The position numbers were made by a program, and so were the translations under genes. Of a DNA stretch of 64,000 bases, positions 26,868 through 35,695 are shown in pieces (within the stretch, counting starts at the first letter, position 1; each line of letters opens with the position of its first letter). The notes below the pieces were generated by a model. The model made no database searches. It was not told where the DNA came from and worked only from the letters and a program-made list of their open reading frames with translations. This DNA is from Streptomyces sp. NBC_00341 (GTDB taxonomy: Bacteria > Actinomycetota > Actinomycetes > Streptomycetales > Streptomycetaceae): NCBI RefSeq assembly GCF_041435055.1, contig NZ_CP108002.1:3968001-4032000 (forward strand), given 5' to 3'.

Positions 26868-26918
26868 CGGGCCCCTCCAGGGCTGAGACCTCCTCCAGGA
26901 GCTGAGCTGAGCTCACCG

Positions 26919-26949
26919 AAGGGCATCCGGCAGCGCGCCGGATGCCCTT
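26919..26949 (+). terminator. Strong terminator of acs
   Basis: Perfect 13-bp arms AAGGGCATCCGGC and GCCGGATGCCCTT with a 5-nt loop. Confidence 0.85.
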
Positions 26950-27117
26950 CGGGCATCTAGGGTGAAGATCACCGCTCACAGCCCTGCACGCCCCGGGTAC
27001 AGTGGCAGCTGGTCAACAACATGACAGGAACAATCTCCAAAGGGTGTGCCGGGAAGTCTGGTCGGCAAGTGCATCAACCATGCCGTCGCTGCCGTACCGA
27101 CCCGGAGGTCCTCTCTC

Positions 27118-28521
27118 GTGGCCGCGCCCACTCCCACACCCCCCTCCCCCCGCCGCACCTTCCTGGGACGCCAGTCGCTCCCGGAGCGGAACTTCCTCAC
27201 CGACGCGCTGCGTACCGAGACCGTCGGCGGAGTCATCCTGCTGGTCGCCGCGGTGGCGGCGCTGATCTGGGCGAACACCTTCGGATCGAGCTACACGACC
27301 GTCAGCCGCTTCCACTTCGGACCCGAGGTGCTCGGTCTGCATCTGTCCGTGGCGCACTGGGCGGCCGACGGGCTGCTCGCGATCTTCTTCTTCGTCGCGG
27401 GGGTCGAACTCAAGCGCGAACTCGTCGCGGGTGAGCTGCGCGACCCGAAGGCCGCCGCCCTCCCGGTCGTCGCCGCGCTCTGCGGCATGGCCGTACCCGC
27501 GGTCGTCTACACGCTGGTGACGGTGCTCGGCTCCGGCTCCTCCAGCGGCTGGGCCGTCCCCACGGCCACCGACATCGCCTTCGCGCTCGCCGTCCTCGCG
27601 GTCATCGGCACCTCGCTGCCGTCCGCGCTCCGCGCGTTCCTGCTGACGCTCGCCGTCGTCGACGACCTGTTCGCGATCCTGATCATCGCGGTGTTCTTCA
27701 CCGAGAACATCAACTTCGTCGCGCTCGTCGGCGCCTTCGTCGGTCTGGCCGTCTTCTACCTGCTGCTGCGGCTGAACGTCCGCGGCTGGTACGTCTACGT
27801 GCCGCTCGCCCTGGTCATCTGGGGGCTGATGTACAACAGCGGGATCCACGCCACCATCGCCGGTGTCGCGATGGGCCTGATGCTGCGCTGCACCAGGCGC
27901 GACGGCGAGGAGCGTTCCCCCGGTGAGCGCGTCGAGCATCTGATCCGCCCGCTGTCGGCCGGTTTCGCCGTACCGCTGTTCGCGCTCTTCTCGGCCGGGG
28001 TCTCGCTCTCGGGCGGCGCGGTGGCCGGCGTGTTCACCCGGCCCGAGACGCTGGGGGTCGTGCTGGGGCTCGTCGTCGGCAAGACGGTCGGGATCTTCGG
28101 CGGTACGTGGCTCGCCACCCGGTTCACCAAGGCGGAGCTGAACAAGGAGCTGGCCTGGGCCGATGTCTTCGCGGTCGCCTCGCTCGCCGGAATCGGCTTC
28201 ACCGTCTCGCTGCTGATCGGTGAGCTGGCCTTCACCGACGACGAAATGATCAACGAGATCAAGGCGTCGGTCCTGCTCGGCTCCCTGATTGCCGCCGTAC
28301 TCTCCGGTGTACTGCTCAAACTCCGGGTACGCAGATACCGGGCGCTCACGGACGCGGAGGAGCTCGACGAGGACGAATCCGGGGTACCGGACGTCTATGA
28401 ACAGGATGATCCGGAGTACCACCTGCGGATGGCCGCGATCCACGAGAAGAAGGCAGCGGAACACCGCCGCCTTGCCCAACTGGCGGGGGCAGCGAGCAAC
28501 AAGCCGGACAGTCCGGCATGA
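27118..28521 (+). CDS. nhaA: Na+/H+ antiporter NhaA
   Basis: A 467-residue secondary transporter that exports Na+ for H+. Conserved segments include FFVAGVELKRELVAGEL, VPTATDIAFALAVLAV and the paired ion-binding aspartates in LAVVDDLFAI (about 181-182), and GIGFTVSLLIGELAF. About 11-12 TM helices. A C-terminal acidic cytosolic tail of 60 residues (TDAEELDEDES) exceeds the E. coli protein. GTG at 27118 has GGAGG 9 nt upstream; the frame before it is leader. Confidence 0.95.
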   Translation: MAAPTPTPPSPRRTFLGRQSLPERNFLTDALRTETVGGVILLVAAVAALIWANTFGSSYTTVSRFHFGPEVLGLHLSVAHWAADGLLAIFFFVAGVELKRELVAGELRDPKAAALPVVAALCGMAVPAVVYTLVTVLGSGSSSGWAVPTATDIAFALAVLAVIGTSLPSALRAFLLTLAVVDDLFAILIIAVFFTENINFVALVGAFVGLAVFYLLLRLNVRGWYVYVPLALVIWGLMYNSGIHATIAGVAMGLMLRCTRRDGEERSPGERVEHLIRPLSAGFAVPLFALFSAGVSLSGGAVAGVFTRPETLGVVLGLVVGKTVGIFGGTWLATRFTKAELNKELAWADVFAVASLAGIGFTVSLLIGELAFTDDEMINEIKASVLLGSLIAAVLSGVLLKLRVRRYRALTDAEELDEDESGVPDVYEQDDPEYHLRMAAIHEKKAAEHRRLAQLAGAASNKPDSPA

Positions 28522-28560
28522 TCTGACATCGGATGTGTTGAACAGGAGAGGGAGTCAGGC

Positions 28561-29091
28561 ATGAGCGACCCCGGCAATTACGCGGGCAGCGCCGACCGCA
28601 GTCTCGGCCAGCTGGTCGCCTCGGCGACGGCCGAACTGTCGGCGCTGGTACACGACGAGATCGCCCTCGCCAAGGCCGAGGTGCGACAGGACGTCAAGCG
28701 TGGCGTCATCGGCAGCGTGGCGTTCATCGTCACGGGTGTGCTGATCCTTTTCGCGATCCCGGTGCTGAGCTTCGCGGCCGCGTACGGAATCCACAACCTG
28801 GGGCTGGGGCTCGCCTGGTCGTTCCTGATCGTGGGTGGCGCGTTCATCCTGCTCGGGATCCTGCTCGCGCTCTTCGGCTACGCCAAGTTCAAGAAGGTCA
28901 AGCCGCCGGAGAAGTCCATCGCGTCGGCCAAGCAGACGGCCGCCATCCTCCAGGGCGTCAAGCCGCACCCCCGTCCGGGCATCTCAGCGGACGCGATCCT
29001 TCCGGCAGGCGGCAGCACACTTGCGGACAAGGCCATCGAGAACAGTCCGGTCCAGGACAAGGCACCGGCTGTGGCACGCTCATCTACATGA
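28561..29091 (+). CDS. Phage-holin-family (DUF1469) membrane protein
   Basis: A 176-residue protein, 39 nt after nhaA. A cytosolic amphipathic helix (SALVHDEIALAKAEVRQDVK) precedes two TM helices (residues about 52-76 and 82-105), then a basic and disordered tail. This is the common actinobacterial DUF1469 'holin III' family; it is not lytic as far as known. ATG at 28561 has GGAGAGGGAG upstream. Its stop overlaps the next start (ATGA). Confidence 0.88.
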   Translation: MSDPGNYAGSADRSLGQLVASATAELSALVHDEIALAKAEVRQDVKRGVIGSVAFIVTGVLILFAIPVLSFAAAYGIHNLGLGLAWSFLIVGGAFILLGILLALFGYAKFKKVKPPEKSIASAKQTAAILQGVKPHPRPGISADAILPAGGSTLADKAIENSPVQDKAPAVARSST

Positions 29092-30194
29092 CGGTCCCCG
29101 ATTCCAGCGCATTCGGCCCAGTAGGCCCGGACGACGCATTCGGCCCAGGAGGCCCAGTAGGCCCGGACGACCGGGCGGGCCACTCAGGGCCGGACGGCCC
29201 ACCGGCAGACCCTTCCGCCACACCGTCCCCCCGGGCCTCGGTGCCGTTCACCGGCCCGCTGGGTCCCGCGGTCGGCTCCGGTGGCCCCGTCCGCCTGGAC
29301 GGCCCCTGGACACACCGGGACGTCGCGGCGAACGGCGCCCGCTTCCACATCGCCGAAATGGGTGAAGGGCCGCTGGTCCTGCTCCTGCACGGCTTCCCGC
29401 AGTTCTGGTGGACCTGGCGTCACCAGTTGCCCGCACTCGCGGAGGCGGGGTTCCGGGCGGTGGCGATGGACCTGCGTGGAGTGGGCGGAAGCGACCGTAC
29501 GCCGCGGGGCTACGACCCGGCCAACCTGGCGCTGGACATCACCGGCGTGATCCGCTCGCTCGGCGAGCCCGATGCGGCGCTGGTCGGCCACGACATGGGC
29601 GGCTACCTCGCCTGGACGGCGGCGGTGATGCGGCCGAAGCTGGTGCGCCGGCTGGTGGTGTCCTCGATGCCGCATCCGCGGCGGTGGCGCTCCTCGATGC
29701 TCTCCGACTTCGCGCAGTCCCGCGCGGGCTCGTACATCTGGGGCTTCCAGCGGCCTTGGGTGCCTGAGCGTCAGCTCGTGGCGGACGACGCCGCGTTGGT
29801 GGGGCGGCTGATCCACGACTGGGCGGGACCGCGGACCGCGGAGTTCCCCGACGACGCGACGGTGGACGTGTACCGGCGTGCCATGTCCATCCCGTCAACG
29901 GCTCACTGCTCGGTCGAGCCGTACCGCTGGATGGTGCGCTCGCTGGCCCGCCCCGACGGCATCCAGTTCAACCGGCGCATGAAACGGCCGGTGCGGGTGC
30001 CCACGTTGCACCTGCACGGTTCACTCGATCCGGCGGTACGCACCCGGAGTTCGGCGGGGTCCGGCGAGTACGTCGAGGCACCGTACCGTTGGCGACTTTT
30101 CGACGGTCTGGGGCACTTCCCCCACGAGGAGGATCCGGACGGATTCTCGGCCGAACTCATCAGCTGGCTCAAGGATTCCGAGCCCGACCGCTAG
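29088..30194 (+). CDS. Alpha/beta hydrolase, epoxide-hydrolase-like
   Basis: A 368-residue alpha/beta hydrolase. The oxyanion motif is LLLHGFPQFWWTWR, and the nucleophile elbow GHDMGGYLAW has Asp instead of Ser, which is the epoxide hydrolase or haloalkane dehalogenase type. The late acidic residue is in HGSLDPAVR and the His in LGHFPHEE. The first 75 residues are a Gly/Pro/Asp repeat region encoded by cggcccaggaggccc-like DNA repeats. ATG at 29088 overlaps the previous stop by 4 nt, so it is coupled to nhaA and the holin-like gene. Its substrate is unknown. Confidence 0.88.
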   Translation: MTVPDSSAFGPVGPDDAFGPGGPVGPDDRAGHSGPDGPPADPSATPSPRASVPFTGPLGPAVGSGGPVRLDGPWTHRDVAANGARFHIAEMGEGPLVLLLHGFPQFWWTWRHQLPALAEAGFRAVAMDLRGVGGSDRTPRGYDPANLALDITGVIRSLGEPDAALVGHDMGGYLAWTAAVMRPKLVRRLVVSSMPHPRRWRSSMLSDFAQSRAGSYIWGFQRPWVPERQLVADDAALVGRLIHDWAGPRTAEFPDDATVDVYRRAMSIPSTAHCSVEPYRWMVRSLARPDGIQFNRRMKRPVRVPTLHLHGSLDPAVRTRSSAGSGEYVEAPYRWRLFDGLGHFPHEEDPDGFSAELISWLKDSEPDR

Positions 30195-30650
30195 CCCACG
30201 GGTACACCCGTCCGACGAACAGCCACTTGCCTGGCGCATACGCCAATTGGCTGACGGATGGGCGATTACCGACCATGAGCCACGGGCAGACGTCCGGGTA
30301 TGGGCTGGACGCACGACTTCAGTGACGCAGCACGCAATCGCCGCTCGACCGCCACGGCGGGTCCGGGCACTCATGAGGGGGGCGGCCGCCAGGGCCGGGT
30401 GCACGCTATGCATGTTCTGCATGATCCCCGGCTCGGCATTCCGCGCATCCTCCGCCGCAGGGCCCGCTGGGTCTCGGCCCGGCTGCGCCACCCGCGCGGA
30501 TGACCTCCTCGCCTCCCCGGACGGCCTCGCGGCCGCCGCGGACGACCTGCCGGTCCCCCACCGTCGGACGCTGAGCGCATCGCCCGACGGCGGGGTCTGG
30601 CGGGGCTTCCCCTACCCTGCTCCCGGCAGCCGTTCCCTCCCGGAGAGGGT
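30195..30650. other. Intergenic region before the convergent protease
   Basis: 456 bp without a supported gene. A small stem TGGCG-CATA-CGCCA lies at 30232-30245, near the hydrolase end. A possible 31-codon basic ORF starts around 30407 but has no ribosome site. Confidence 0.55.
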
Positions 30651-31856
30651 CTAGAGGGCGCACGCCTGACTGTCGACCTGCTGGTTGGCGGTTCGGCCCT
30701 GCTCGATGTCCTCGCGGATCTCGTCGGCCGTCAGCGCGTAACCGGTGTTCGGGTCATCGAGCGACTTGGCGAAGACGACTCCGTACACCTTGCCTTCCGG
30801 GGTCAGCAGCGGTCCGCCGGAGTTCCCCTGGCGGACCGTTGTGAAGAGCGAGTACACGTCACGGCGGACGGTGCCCCGGTGGTAGATGTCCGGGCCGTTG
30901 GCGTCGATGCGGGCGCGGACGCGCGCGGCGCGGACGTCGTAAGCGCCGTTCTCCGGGAAGCCCGCGACGATCGCGCTGTTGCCGGTCGAGGCGTCGTGGT
31001 TGGTATCGGTGAAGCCGAGCGGCTTGGCGTCCAGGTCCGGGACGTCGAGGACGGCGATGTCGCGCCGCCAGTCGTACAGGACGACCTTCGCGTCGTACAG
31101 CCGTCCCTGGCCGCCGATCTGGACGGTCGGCTCGTCGACGCCGCCGACGACGTGGGCGTTGGTCATCACCCGGCGGTCGGAGAAGACGAAACCGGTCCCT
31201 TCGAGGACCTTGCCGCAGCTCGGGGCGGTACCGACGACCTTGACGATGGACTTCTTGGCACGGGCGGCGACCGGGCTGCCCGCAAGCGCCGGGTCGGGGG
31301 CCCTGACTTCGGTGATGGGCTCATTGGCGAACGGGCTGAAGACCTGTGGGAAGCCGTTCTGCGCCAGGACCGAGGAGAAGTCCGTGAACCAGGTGGAGGC
31401 CTGGGGCGGCATCACCCGGGAGATGCCGAGCAGCACCGAGGAACTGCGCACCTCCTTGCCCACGGTCGGCAGCGAGGTGCCGGCCAGCGCGGAGCCGATC
31501 AGCCAGGACACCAGGAGCATCGCCACGACGTTGACCAGTGCGCCACCCGTCGCGTCGACGGCACGCGCGGGCGACCACGTGATGTACCGGCGGAGCTTGT
31601 TCCCCAGGTGGGTGGTGAAGGCCTGGCCCACCGAGGCGCACACGATCACGATGACGACCGCGACCACGGCGGCCGTCGACGAGACCTCGGAGCCGTCCGT
31701 CAGCTGGTCCCACAGGACCGGCAGCAGATAGACGGCGACGAGACCGCCGCCCAGGAACCCGATCACCGACAGGATGCCGACGACGAACCCCTGGCGGTAT
31801 CCGATGACCGCGAACCACACGGCGCCGGCCAGCAGCAGGATGTCCAGCACGTTCAC
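30651..31856 (-). CDS. MarP-like membrane serine protease (CvpA + trypsin fold)
   Basis: A 401-residue protein. Residues 1-160 are a CvpA domain with four TM helices. The rest is a periplasmic chymotrypsin-like domain with the triad His (MTNAHVVGG), Asp (WRRDIAVLDV) and Ser (RQGNSGGPLL). Two extracytoplasmic Cys (about 211 and 399) could form the disulfide known in mycobacterial MarP, which resists acid and oxidative stress. The start is GTG at 31856; the upstream GAGG is weak. It follows the NUDIX gene by 93 nt on the same strand. Confidence 0.9.
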   Translation of the reverse strand: MNVLDILLLAGAVWFAVIGYRQGFVVGILSVIGFLGGGLVAVYLLPVLWDQLTDGSEVSSTAAVVAVVIVIVCASVGQAFTTHLGNKLRRYITWSPARAVDATGGALVNVVAMLLVSWLIGSALAGTSLPTVGKEVRSSSVLLGISRVMPPQASTWFTDFSSVLAQNGFPQVFSPFANEPITEVRAPDPALAGSPVAARAKKSIVKVVGTAPSCGKVLEGTGFVFSDRRVMTNAHVVGGVDEPTVQIGGQGRLYDAKVVLYDWRRDIAVLDVPDLDAKPLGFTDTNHDASTGNSAIVAGFPENGAYDVRAARVRARIDANGPDIYHRGTVRRDVYSLFTTVRQGNSGGPLLTPEGKVYGVVFAKSLDDPNTGYALTADEIREDIEQGRTANQQVDSQACAL

Positions 31857-31949
31857 CGTCTATAGCCTCACAGATTCGTCACCGGGCCCGTACGTCTCTC
31901 CGGGTCCGGGCGGTCGGCCCGGAGCAGTGGAGCACGGGGAGTCAGCCTG

Positions 31950-32714
31950 TCATGCGCGCCAGTCGAGCGGCACCTGCTTGGCTCTGTCCCAGGGGCGCTC
32001 CCAGCCCGCGAAGTGCAGAATCCGGTCGATCACGCCGGCCGTGAACCCCCATACGAGTGCGGATTCGACCAGAAACGCCGGGCCTTGGTGACCGCTCGGG
32101 TGGACGGCCGTGGCCCGGTTGGCCGGGTCCGTGAGATCTGCCACGGGGACGGTGAAGACCCGCGCGGTCTCCCCCGGGTCGACGACCCCCACCGGGCTGG
32201 GCGCACGCCACCAGCCGAGGACCGGCGTCACGACGAAGCTGCTCACCGGAATGTAGAGCCGGGGCAGCACGCCGAACAGCTGCACACCGTGAGGATCGAG
32301 GCCCGTCTCCTCCTGGGCCTCCCGCAGGGCGGCCCTGAGCGGCCCCGTCGTCGTCTGGTCGCCGTCCTCCGGATCCAGGGAGCCACCGGGGAAGGAGGGC
32401 TGCCCGGGGTGCGAGCGCAGACTTCCCGCGCGCTCCATCAGGAGCAGTTCGGGCCCCCGCGCACCCTCGCCGAACAGGACGAGGACGGCCGACTGCCGTC
32501 CCGCCCCGCTCTCGGGCGGCAGGAAACGGCTGAGCTGCCTCGGCTCGACGGTGCGCGCGGCGCTGGCGACGGGGTCCAGCCAGCGGGGCAGGCCCTCGGT
32601 GGTGACGGTGATCGAAGCCTCTTCGCCGGACCCCGGCGGGGACCCGGGCGCGGCCGACGCGGCGGCTGCCACCGCGTCGGCCGACGCGTCCGTGCTGTGT
32701 TCATGCGTCCTCAT
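31950..32714 (-). CDS. NUDIX hydrolase, CoA pyrophosphatase type
   Basis: A 254-residue protein. The NUDIX box is GGSLDPEDGDQTTTGPLRAA followed by LREAQEETGL, and LMERAGSLRSHPGQPSFPGG is the UPF0035 signature of CoA diphosphatases (NudL/PCD1). It should cleave CoA or related dinucleotides. The first 40 residues are Ala/Ser rich and probably disordered. ATG at 32714 has GAGGGG 5 nt upstream. It sits between nth and the MarP-like gene, all on the minus strand. Confidence 0.9.
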   Translation of the reverse strand: MRTHEHSTDASADAVAAAASAAPGSPPGSGEEASITVTTEGLPRWLDPVASAARTVEPRQLSRFLPPESGAGRQSAVLVLFGEGARGPELLLMERAGSLRSHPGQPSFPGGSLDPEDGDQTTTGPLRAALREAQEETGLDPHGVQLFGVLPRLYIPVSSFVVTPVLGWWRAPSPVGVVDPGETARVFTVPVADLTDPANRATAVHPSGHQGPAFLVESALVWGFTAGVIDRILHFAGWERPWDRAKQVPLDWRA

Positions 32715-32775
32715 GGGCACCCCTCGACTCACAACGCCTGTCCTCACGCATTTCGTTCCGCAGCGGCGCCTCGGA

Positions 32776-33945
32776 TCATTCGGCGCCCAGGGCGGGGGCG
32801 GGTGCGCCCGGGTAGTCCGGCGGCGGGCTGAGCCGCTGCCCGGGGCGGCCCCCCATCTCGTACTTCAGAAGCTTCCGGGCCTTCTCGGGATCCGTCTCGC
32901 CCTCGCCGTACGAAGGACAGAGAGGGGCGATCGGGCAGGCACCGCAGGCGGGCTTGCGGGCGTGGCAGATCCGGCGCCCGTGGAAGACGACGCGGTGCGA
33001 GAGCATCGTCCACTCGCTCTTGGGGAAGATCGCCGCGACATCGGCCTCGACCTTCACCGGGTCCTCCTGGTCGGTCCACTTCCAGCGGCGCACCAGCCGT
33101 CCGAAGTGGGTGTCCACAGTGATCCCCGGTACGCCGAAAGCGTTCCCCAGTACGACGTTGGCGGTCTTGCGGCCGACTCCCGGCAACGTCACGAGGTCCT
33201 CCAGACGTCCGGGCACCTCGCCGTCGAAGTTGTCCCGGAGGGCGGTGGAGAGGCCCATCAGCGACTTGGTCTTGGCGCGGAAGAAGCCGGTCGGCCGAAT
33301 GATCTCTTCCATTTCCTCCGGGACCGCCGCGGCCATGTCCTCGGGGGTGGGGTAGGCGGCGAAGAGCGCGGGGGTGGTCTGGTTGACCCTCAGATCGGTC
33401 GTCTGGGCGGAGAGGACCGTGGCGACGAGGAGCTCGAATGCGTTCCGGAAGTCCAGCTCCGGGTGGGCATAGGGATAGAGCTCGGCCAGCTCACGGTTTA
33501 TCCGGCGGGCCCTGCGCACCATGGCCAGGTGCGATTCCGGCTTGGCGTTCGGCTTCGGCTTGGCGTTCGGCTTCGGCTCGGGGGTGGCCTTCGGCTTGGA
33601 CTTGGGGGTGGCCTTCGGCTTGGACTTGGGGGTCGACTTCGACTTCGGGGTGGCCTTCGACTCCGGCTTCGGCTTCACCTCCGACTCCAGCTCCCGCCCC
33701 GTCGCCGAGCCCGTGCCACTCTTTGGTCCCACCCGTTTCGCCGTCCTCACCGGTTCCGCCGTTCCCACCCGTTTCATCCGTCCAGCCGGGCTTTTTGTCG
33801 CATTTTTCGCTCCACTTGCGGCCTGTTCGCCCACAGCGGAATCGCGGCCCTCCGACACCCCATCAGCCCCCTTGGCCTGCGCTCTCACCGGCGTTCCGGA
33901 CACCCGACCAGCGTAGAGCCAGGCACTGACATCCGCCCCGGTCAC
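32776..33945 (-). CDS. nth: Endonuclease III with long Lys/Pro-rich N-terminal extension
   Basis: A 389-residue DNA glycosylase/AP lyase for oxidised pyrimidines. The catalytic core has helix-hairpin-helix [13 protein letters not shown] with the catalytic Lys, TVDTHFGRL with the catalytic Asp, and the 4Fe-4S ligands in [17 protein letters not shown]. The N-terminal 140 residues are extra; they contain KPK/ATPKSK repeats (about residues 90-137) that could bind DNA. GTG at 33945 has GGGGGTGG 6-8 nt upstream; other GTG starts at 33903 lack one. The start is uncertain but the core is certain. Confidence 0.93.
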   Translation of the reverse strand: MTGADVSAWLYAGRVSGTPVRAQAKGADGVSEGRDSAVGEQAASGAKNATKSPAGRMKRVGTAEPVRTAKRVGPKSGTGSATGRELESEVKPKPESKATPKSKSTPKSKPKATPKSKPKATPEPKPNAKPKPNAKPESHLAMVRRARRINRELAELYPYAHPELDFRNAFELLVATVLSAQTTDLRVNQTTPALFAAYPTPEDMAAAVPEEMEEIIRPTGFFRAKTKSLMGLSTALRDNFDGEVPGRLEDLVTLPGVGRKTANVVLGNAFGVPGITVDTHFGRLVRRWKWTDQEDPVKVEADVAAIFPKSEWTMLSHRVVFHGRRICHARKPACGACPIAPLCPSYGEGETDPEKARKLLKYEMGGRPGQRLSPPPDYPGAPAPALGAE

Positions 33946-34009
33946 CGATGATCCACCCCCAATCGGCCCCCTGCCGTACGTCTCGGCACACACGTGCGTC
34001 AAACTGGTT

Positions 34010-34025
34010 TGTGATTGATCGCACT
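34010..34025. promoter_or_regulatory. Candidate Crp-binding site upstream of crp
   Basis: TGTGA-TTGATC-GCACT matches TGTGA-N6-TCACA in 8 of 10 conserved bases. It is centred about 70 nt upstream of the crp start, suggesting autoregulation. Confidence 0.5.
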
Positions 34026-34087
34026 GTTTTACCGTCCGGCATGATGGGGACCACGGTTCCCTGAACAGGCCGACAAGGAGAGAACTC

Positions 34088-34762
34088 GTGGACGACGTTC
34101 TGCGGCGCGCCCCGCTTTTCGCGGCGCTCGATGACGAGCAGGCCGCGGAGCTCCGCGCCTCGATGAGTGAGGTGACCCTCGCGCGCGGCGACGCGCTGTT
34201 CCACGAGGGTGACCCGGGCGACCGCCTCTATGTGGTCACCGACGGCAAGGTGAAGCTCCACCGCACCTCGCCCGACGGCCGCGAGAACATGCTGGCTGTC
34301 CTCGGCCCCGGCGAGCTGATCGGTGAGCTGTCGCTCTTCGACCCGGGCCCGCGCACCGCCACCGCGACCGCACTGACCGAGGTGAAGCTCCTCGGCCTCG
34401 GCCACGGCGACCTCCAGCCCTGGCTGAACGTGCGGCCCGAGGTGGCCACGGCCCTGCTGCGCGCTGTCGCACGGCGCCTGCGCAAGACCAACGACCAGAT
34501 GTCCGACCTGGTCTTCTCCGACGTGCCGGGTCGTGTCGCCCGTGCGCTCCTCGACCTGTCGCGCCGCTTCGGCGTCCAGTCCGAGGAAGGCATCCACGTC
34601 GTGCACGACCTGACGCAGGAGGAGCTGGCCCAGCTGGTCGGCGCCTCCCGCGAGACGGTCAACAAGGCCCTGGCCGACTTCGCCGGCCGCGGCTGGCTGC
34701 GGCTGGAGGCCCGCGCGGTCATCCTGCTCGACGTGGAGCGGCTGGCCAAGCGGTCCCGCTGA
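34088..34762 (+). CDS. crp: Crp/Fnr family regulator (Streptomyces Crp)
   Basis: A 224-residue cyclic-nucleotide-binding regulator. The beta-roll contains [19 protein letters not shown] and [20 protein letters not shown], with the GE and RT residues that contact cAMP. The C-terminal winged helix is [20 protein letters not shown]. In Streptomyces this protein governs germination and antibiotic output (family knowledge). GTG at 34088 has AAGGAGAG 6-8 nt upstream. It is divergent from nth and monocistronic, with a strong terminator. Confidence 0.96.
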   Translation: MDDVLRRAPLFAALDDEQAAELRASMSEVTLARGDALFHEGDPGDRLYVVTDGKVKLHRTSPDGRENMLAVLGPGELIGELSLFDPGPRTATATALTEVKLLGLGHGDLQPWLNVRPEVATALLRAVARRLRKTNDQMSDLVFSDVPGRVARALLDLSRRFGVQSEEGIHVVHDLTQEELAQLVGASRETVNKALADFAGRGWLRLEARAVILLDVERLAKRSR

Positions 34763-34783
34763 CCCGGCGCCGTACGCAACGCC

Positions 34784-34815
34784 CGAGGGCCCCGCCGACA
34801 CCGGCGGGGCCCTCG
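34784..34815. terminator. Bidirectional terminator, crp / MBL gene
   Basis: CGAGGGCCCCGCCG, loop ACAC, CGGCGGGGCCCTCG: 14 perfect pairs, between convergent genes. Confidence 0.88.
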
Positions 34816-34861
34816 CGTACGTCACGGGGCAGGGCCCCTCGCGTACGTCACAGGGCAGGGC
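34810..34861. repeat. Tandem duplication of 26 bp
   Basis: 34810-34835 and 34836-34861 are identical except for one G/A difference. The first copy begins in the right arm of the terminator. Confidence 0.9.
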
Positions 34862-34864
34862 CCG

Positions 34865-35695
34865 TCAGATCAGCCCGTGCTCCCGCAGGTACTCCAGCTG
34901 CGCCCGCACCGAGAGCTCCGCCGCAGGCCACAGCGACGGGTCCACGTCCGCGTACACGTGCGCCACCACCTCCGACGAGGTCCGGAACCCGGCCTCCACC
35001 GCCGTCTCCACCTGGGCCAGCCGGTTCGCGCGGTGCGCCAGGTAGAACTCGACCGCGCCCTGCGCGTCGTCCAGCACCGGCCCGTGGCCCGGCAGCACCG
35101 TGTGCACCCCGTCGTCGACCGTCAGCGAACGCAGCCGCCGCAGCGAGTCGAGGTAGTCCCCGAGACGCCCGTCGGGGTGCGCCACCAGCGTCGTCCCGCG
35201 GCCGAGGATCGTGTCCCCCGTCAGCACCGCGCGGTCGGCGGGAAGATGGAACGAGAGCGAGTCCGCGGTGTGGCCCGGGGTCGGCACCACGTACATCTCC
35301 AGCCCACCGGTCGTGATCACGTCCCCCGTCCCCAGGCCCTCGTCACCCAGCCGCAGCCCGGGGTCGAGCGCGCGCACCTTCGTACGGGTCAGCTCCGCGA
35401 ACCGCGCCGCGCCCTCCGCGTGGTCGGGGTGGCCGTGGGTGAGGAGCGTGAGCCCGATCCGGCGGCCCGCGCGCTCGGCGGTGTCGATGACGGCCCGTAG
35501 GTGGACATCGTCCAGCGGCCCCGGATCGATGACCACCGCGAGGTCCGAGTCGGGCTCGGCGACGATCCAGGTGTTGGTGCCGTCCAGCGTCATCGGCGAC
35601 GCGTTGGGCGCGAGGACGTTGACCGCGCGAGTGGTGGCGGGGCCGGAGAGCACCCCGCCGCGCGGCTGTCCGGGCAGCGCTGCCGCGTCGCTCAT
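34865..35695 (-). CDS. MBL-fold metallohydrolase (LACTB2-like)
   Basis: A 276-residue metallo-beta-lactamase-fold protein. The metal motif is LLTHGHPDHAEGA, further ligands are in VVPTPGHTADS, LTGDTILGRG and LPGHGPVLDD, and the C-terminal winged-helix-like domain matches the LACTB2/RNase-like group. Substrate unknown; RNA or small thioester are options. The ATG at 35695 overlaps the stop of the upstream NUDIX gene (ATGA), so the two form an operon. Confidence 0.92.
   Translation of the reverse strand: MSDAAALPGQPRGGVLSGPATTRAVNVLAPNASPMTLDGTNTWIVAEPDSDLAVVIDPGPLDDVHLRAVIDTAERAGRRIGLTLLTHGHPDHAEGAARFAELTRTKVRALDPGLRLGDEGLGTGDVITTGGLEMYVVPTPGHTADSLSFHLPADRAVLTGDTILGRGTTLVAHPDGRLGDYLDSLRRLRSLTVDDGVHTVLPGHGPVLDDAQGAVEFYLAHRANRLAQVETAVEAGFRTSSEVVAHVYADVDPSLWPAAELSVRAQLEYLREHGLI

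Noticed and set aside
30407..30503. 31-codon basic ORF in the spacer before the MarP-like gene
   Set aside because: No ribosome site, no clear -10 at leaderless spacing and no family resemblance.
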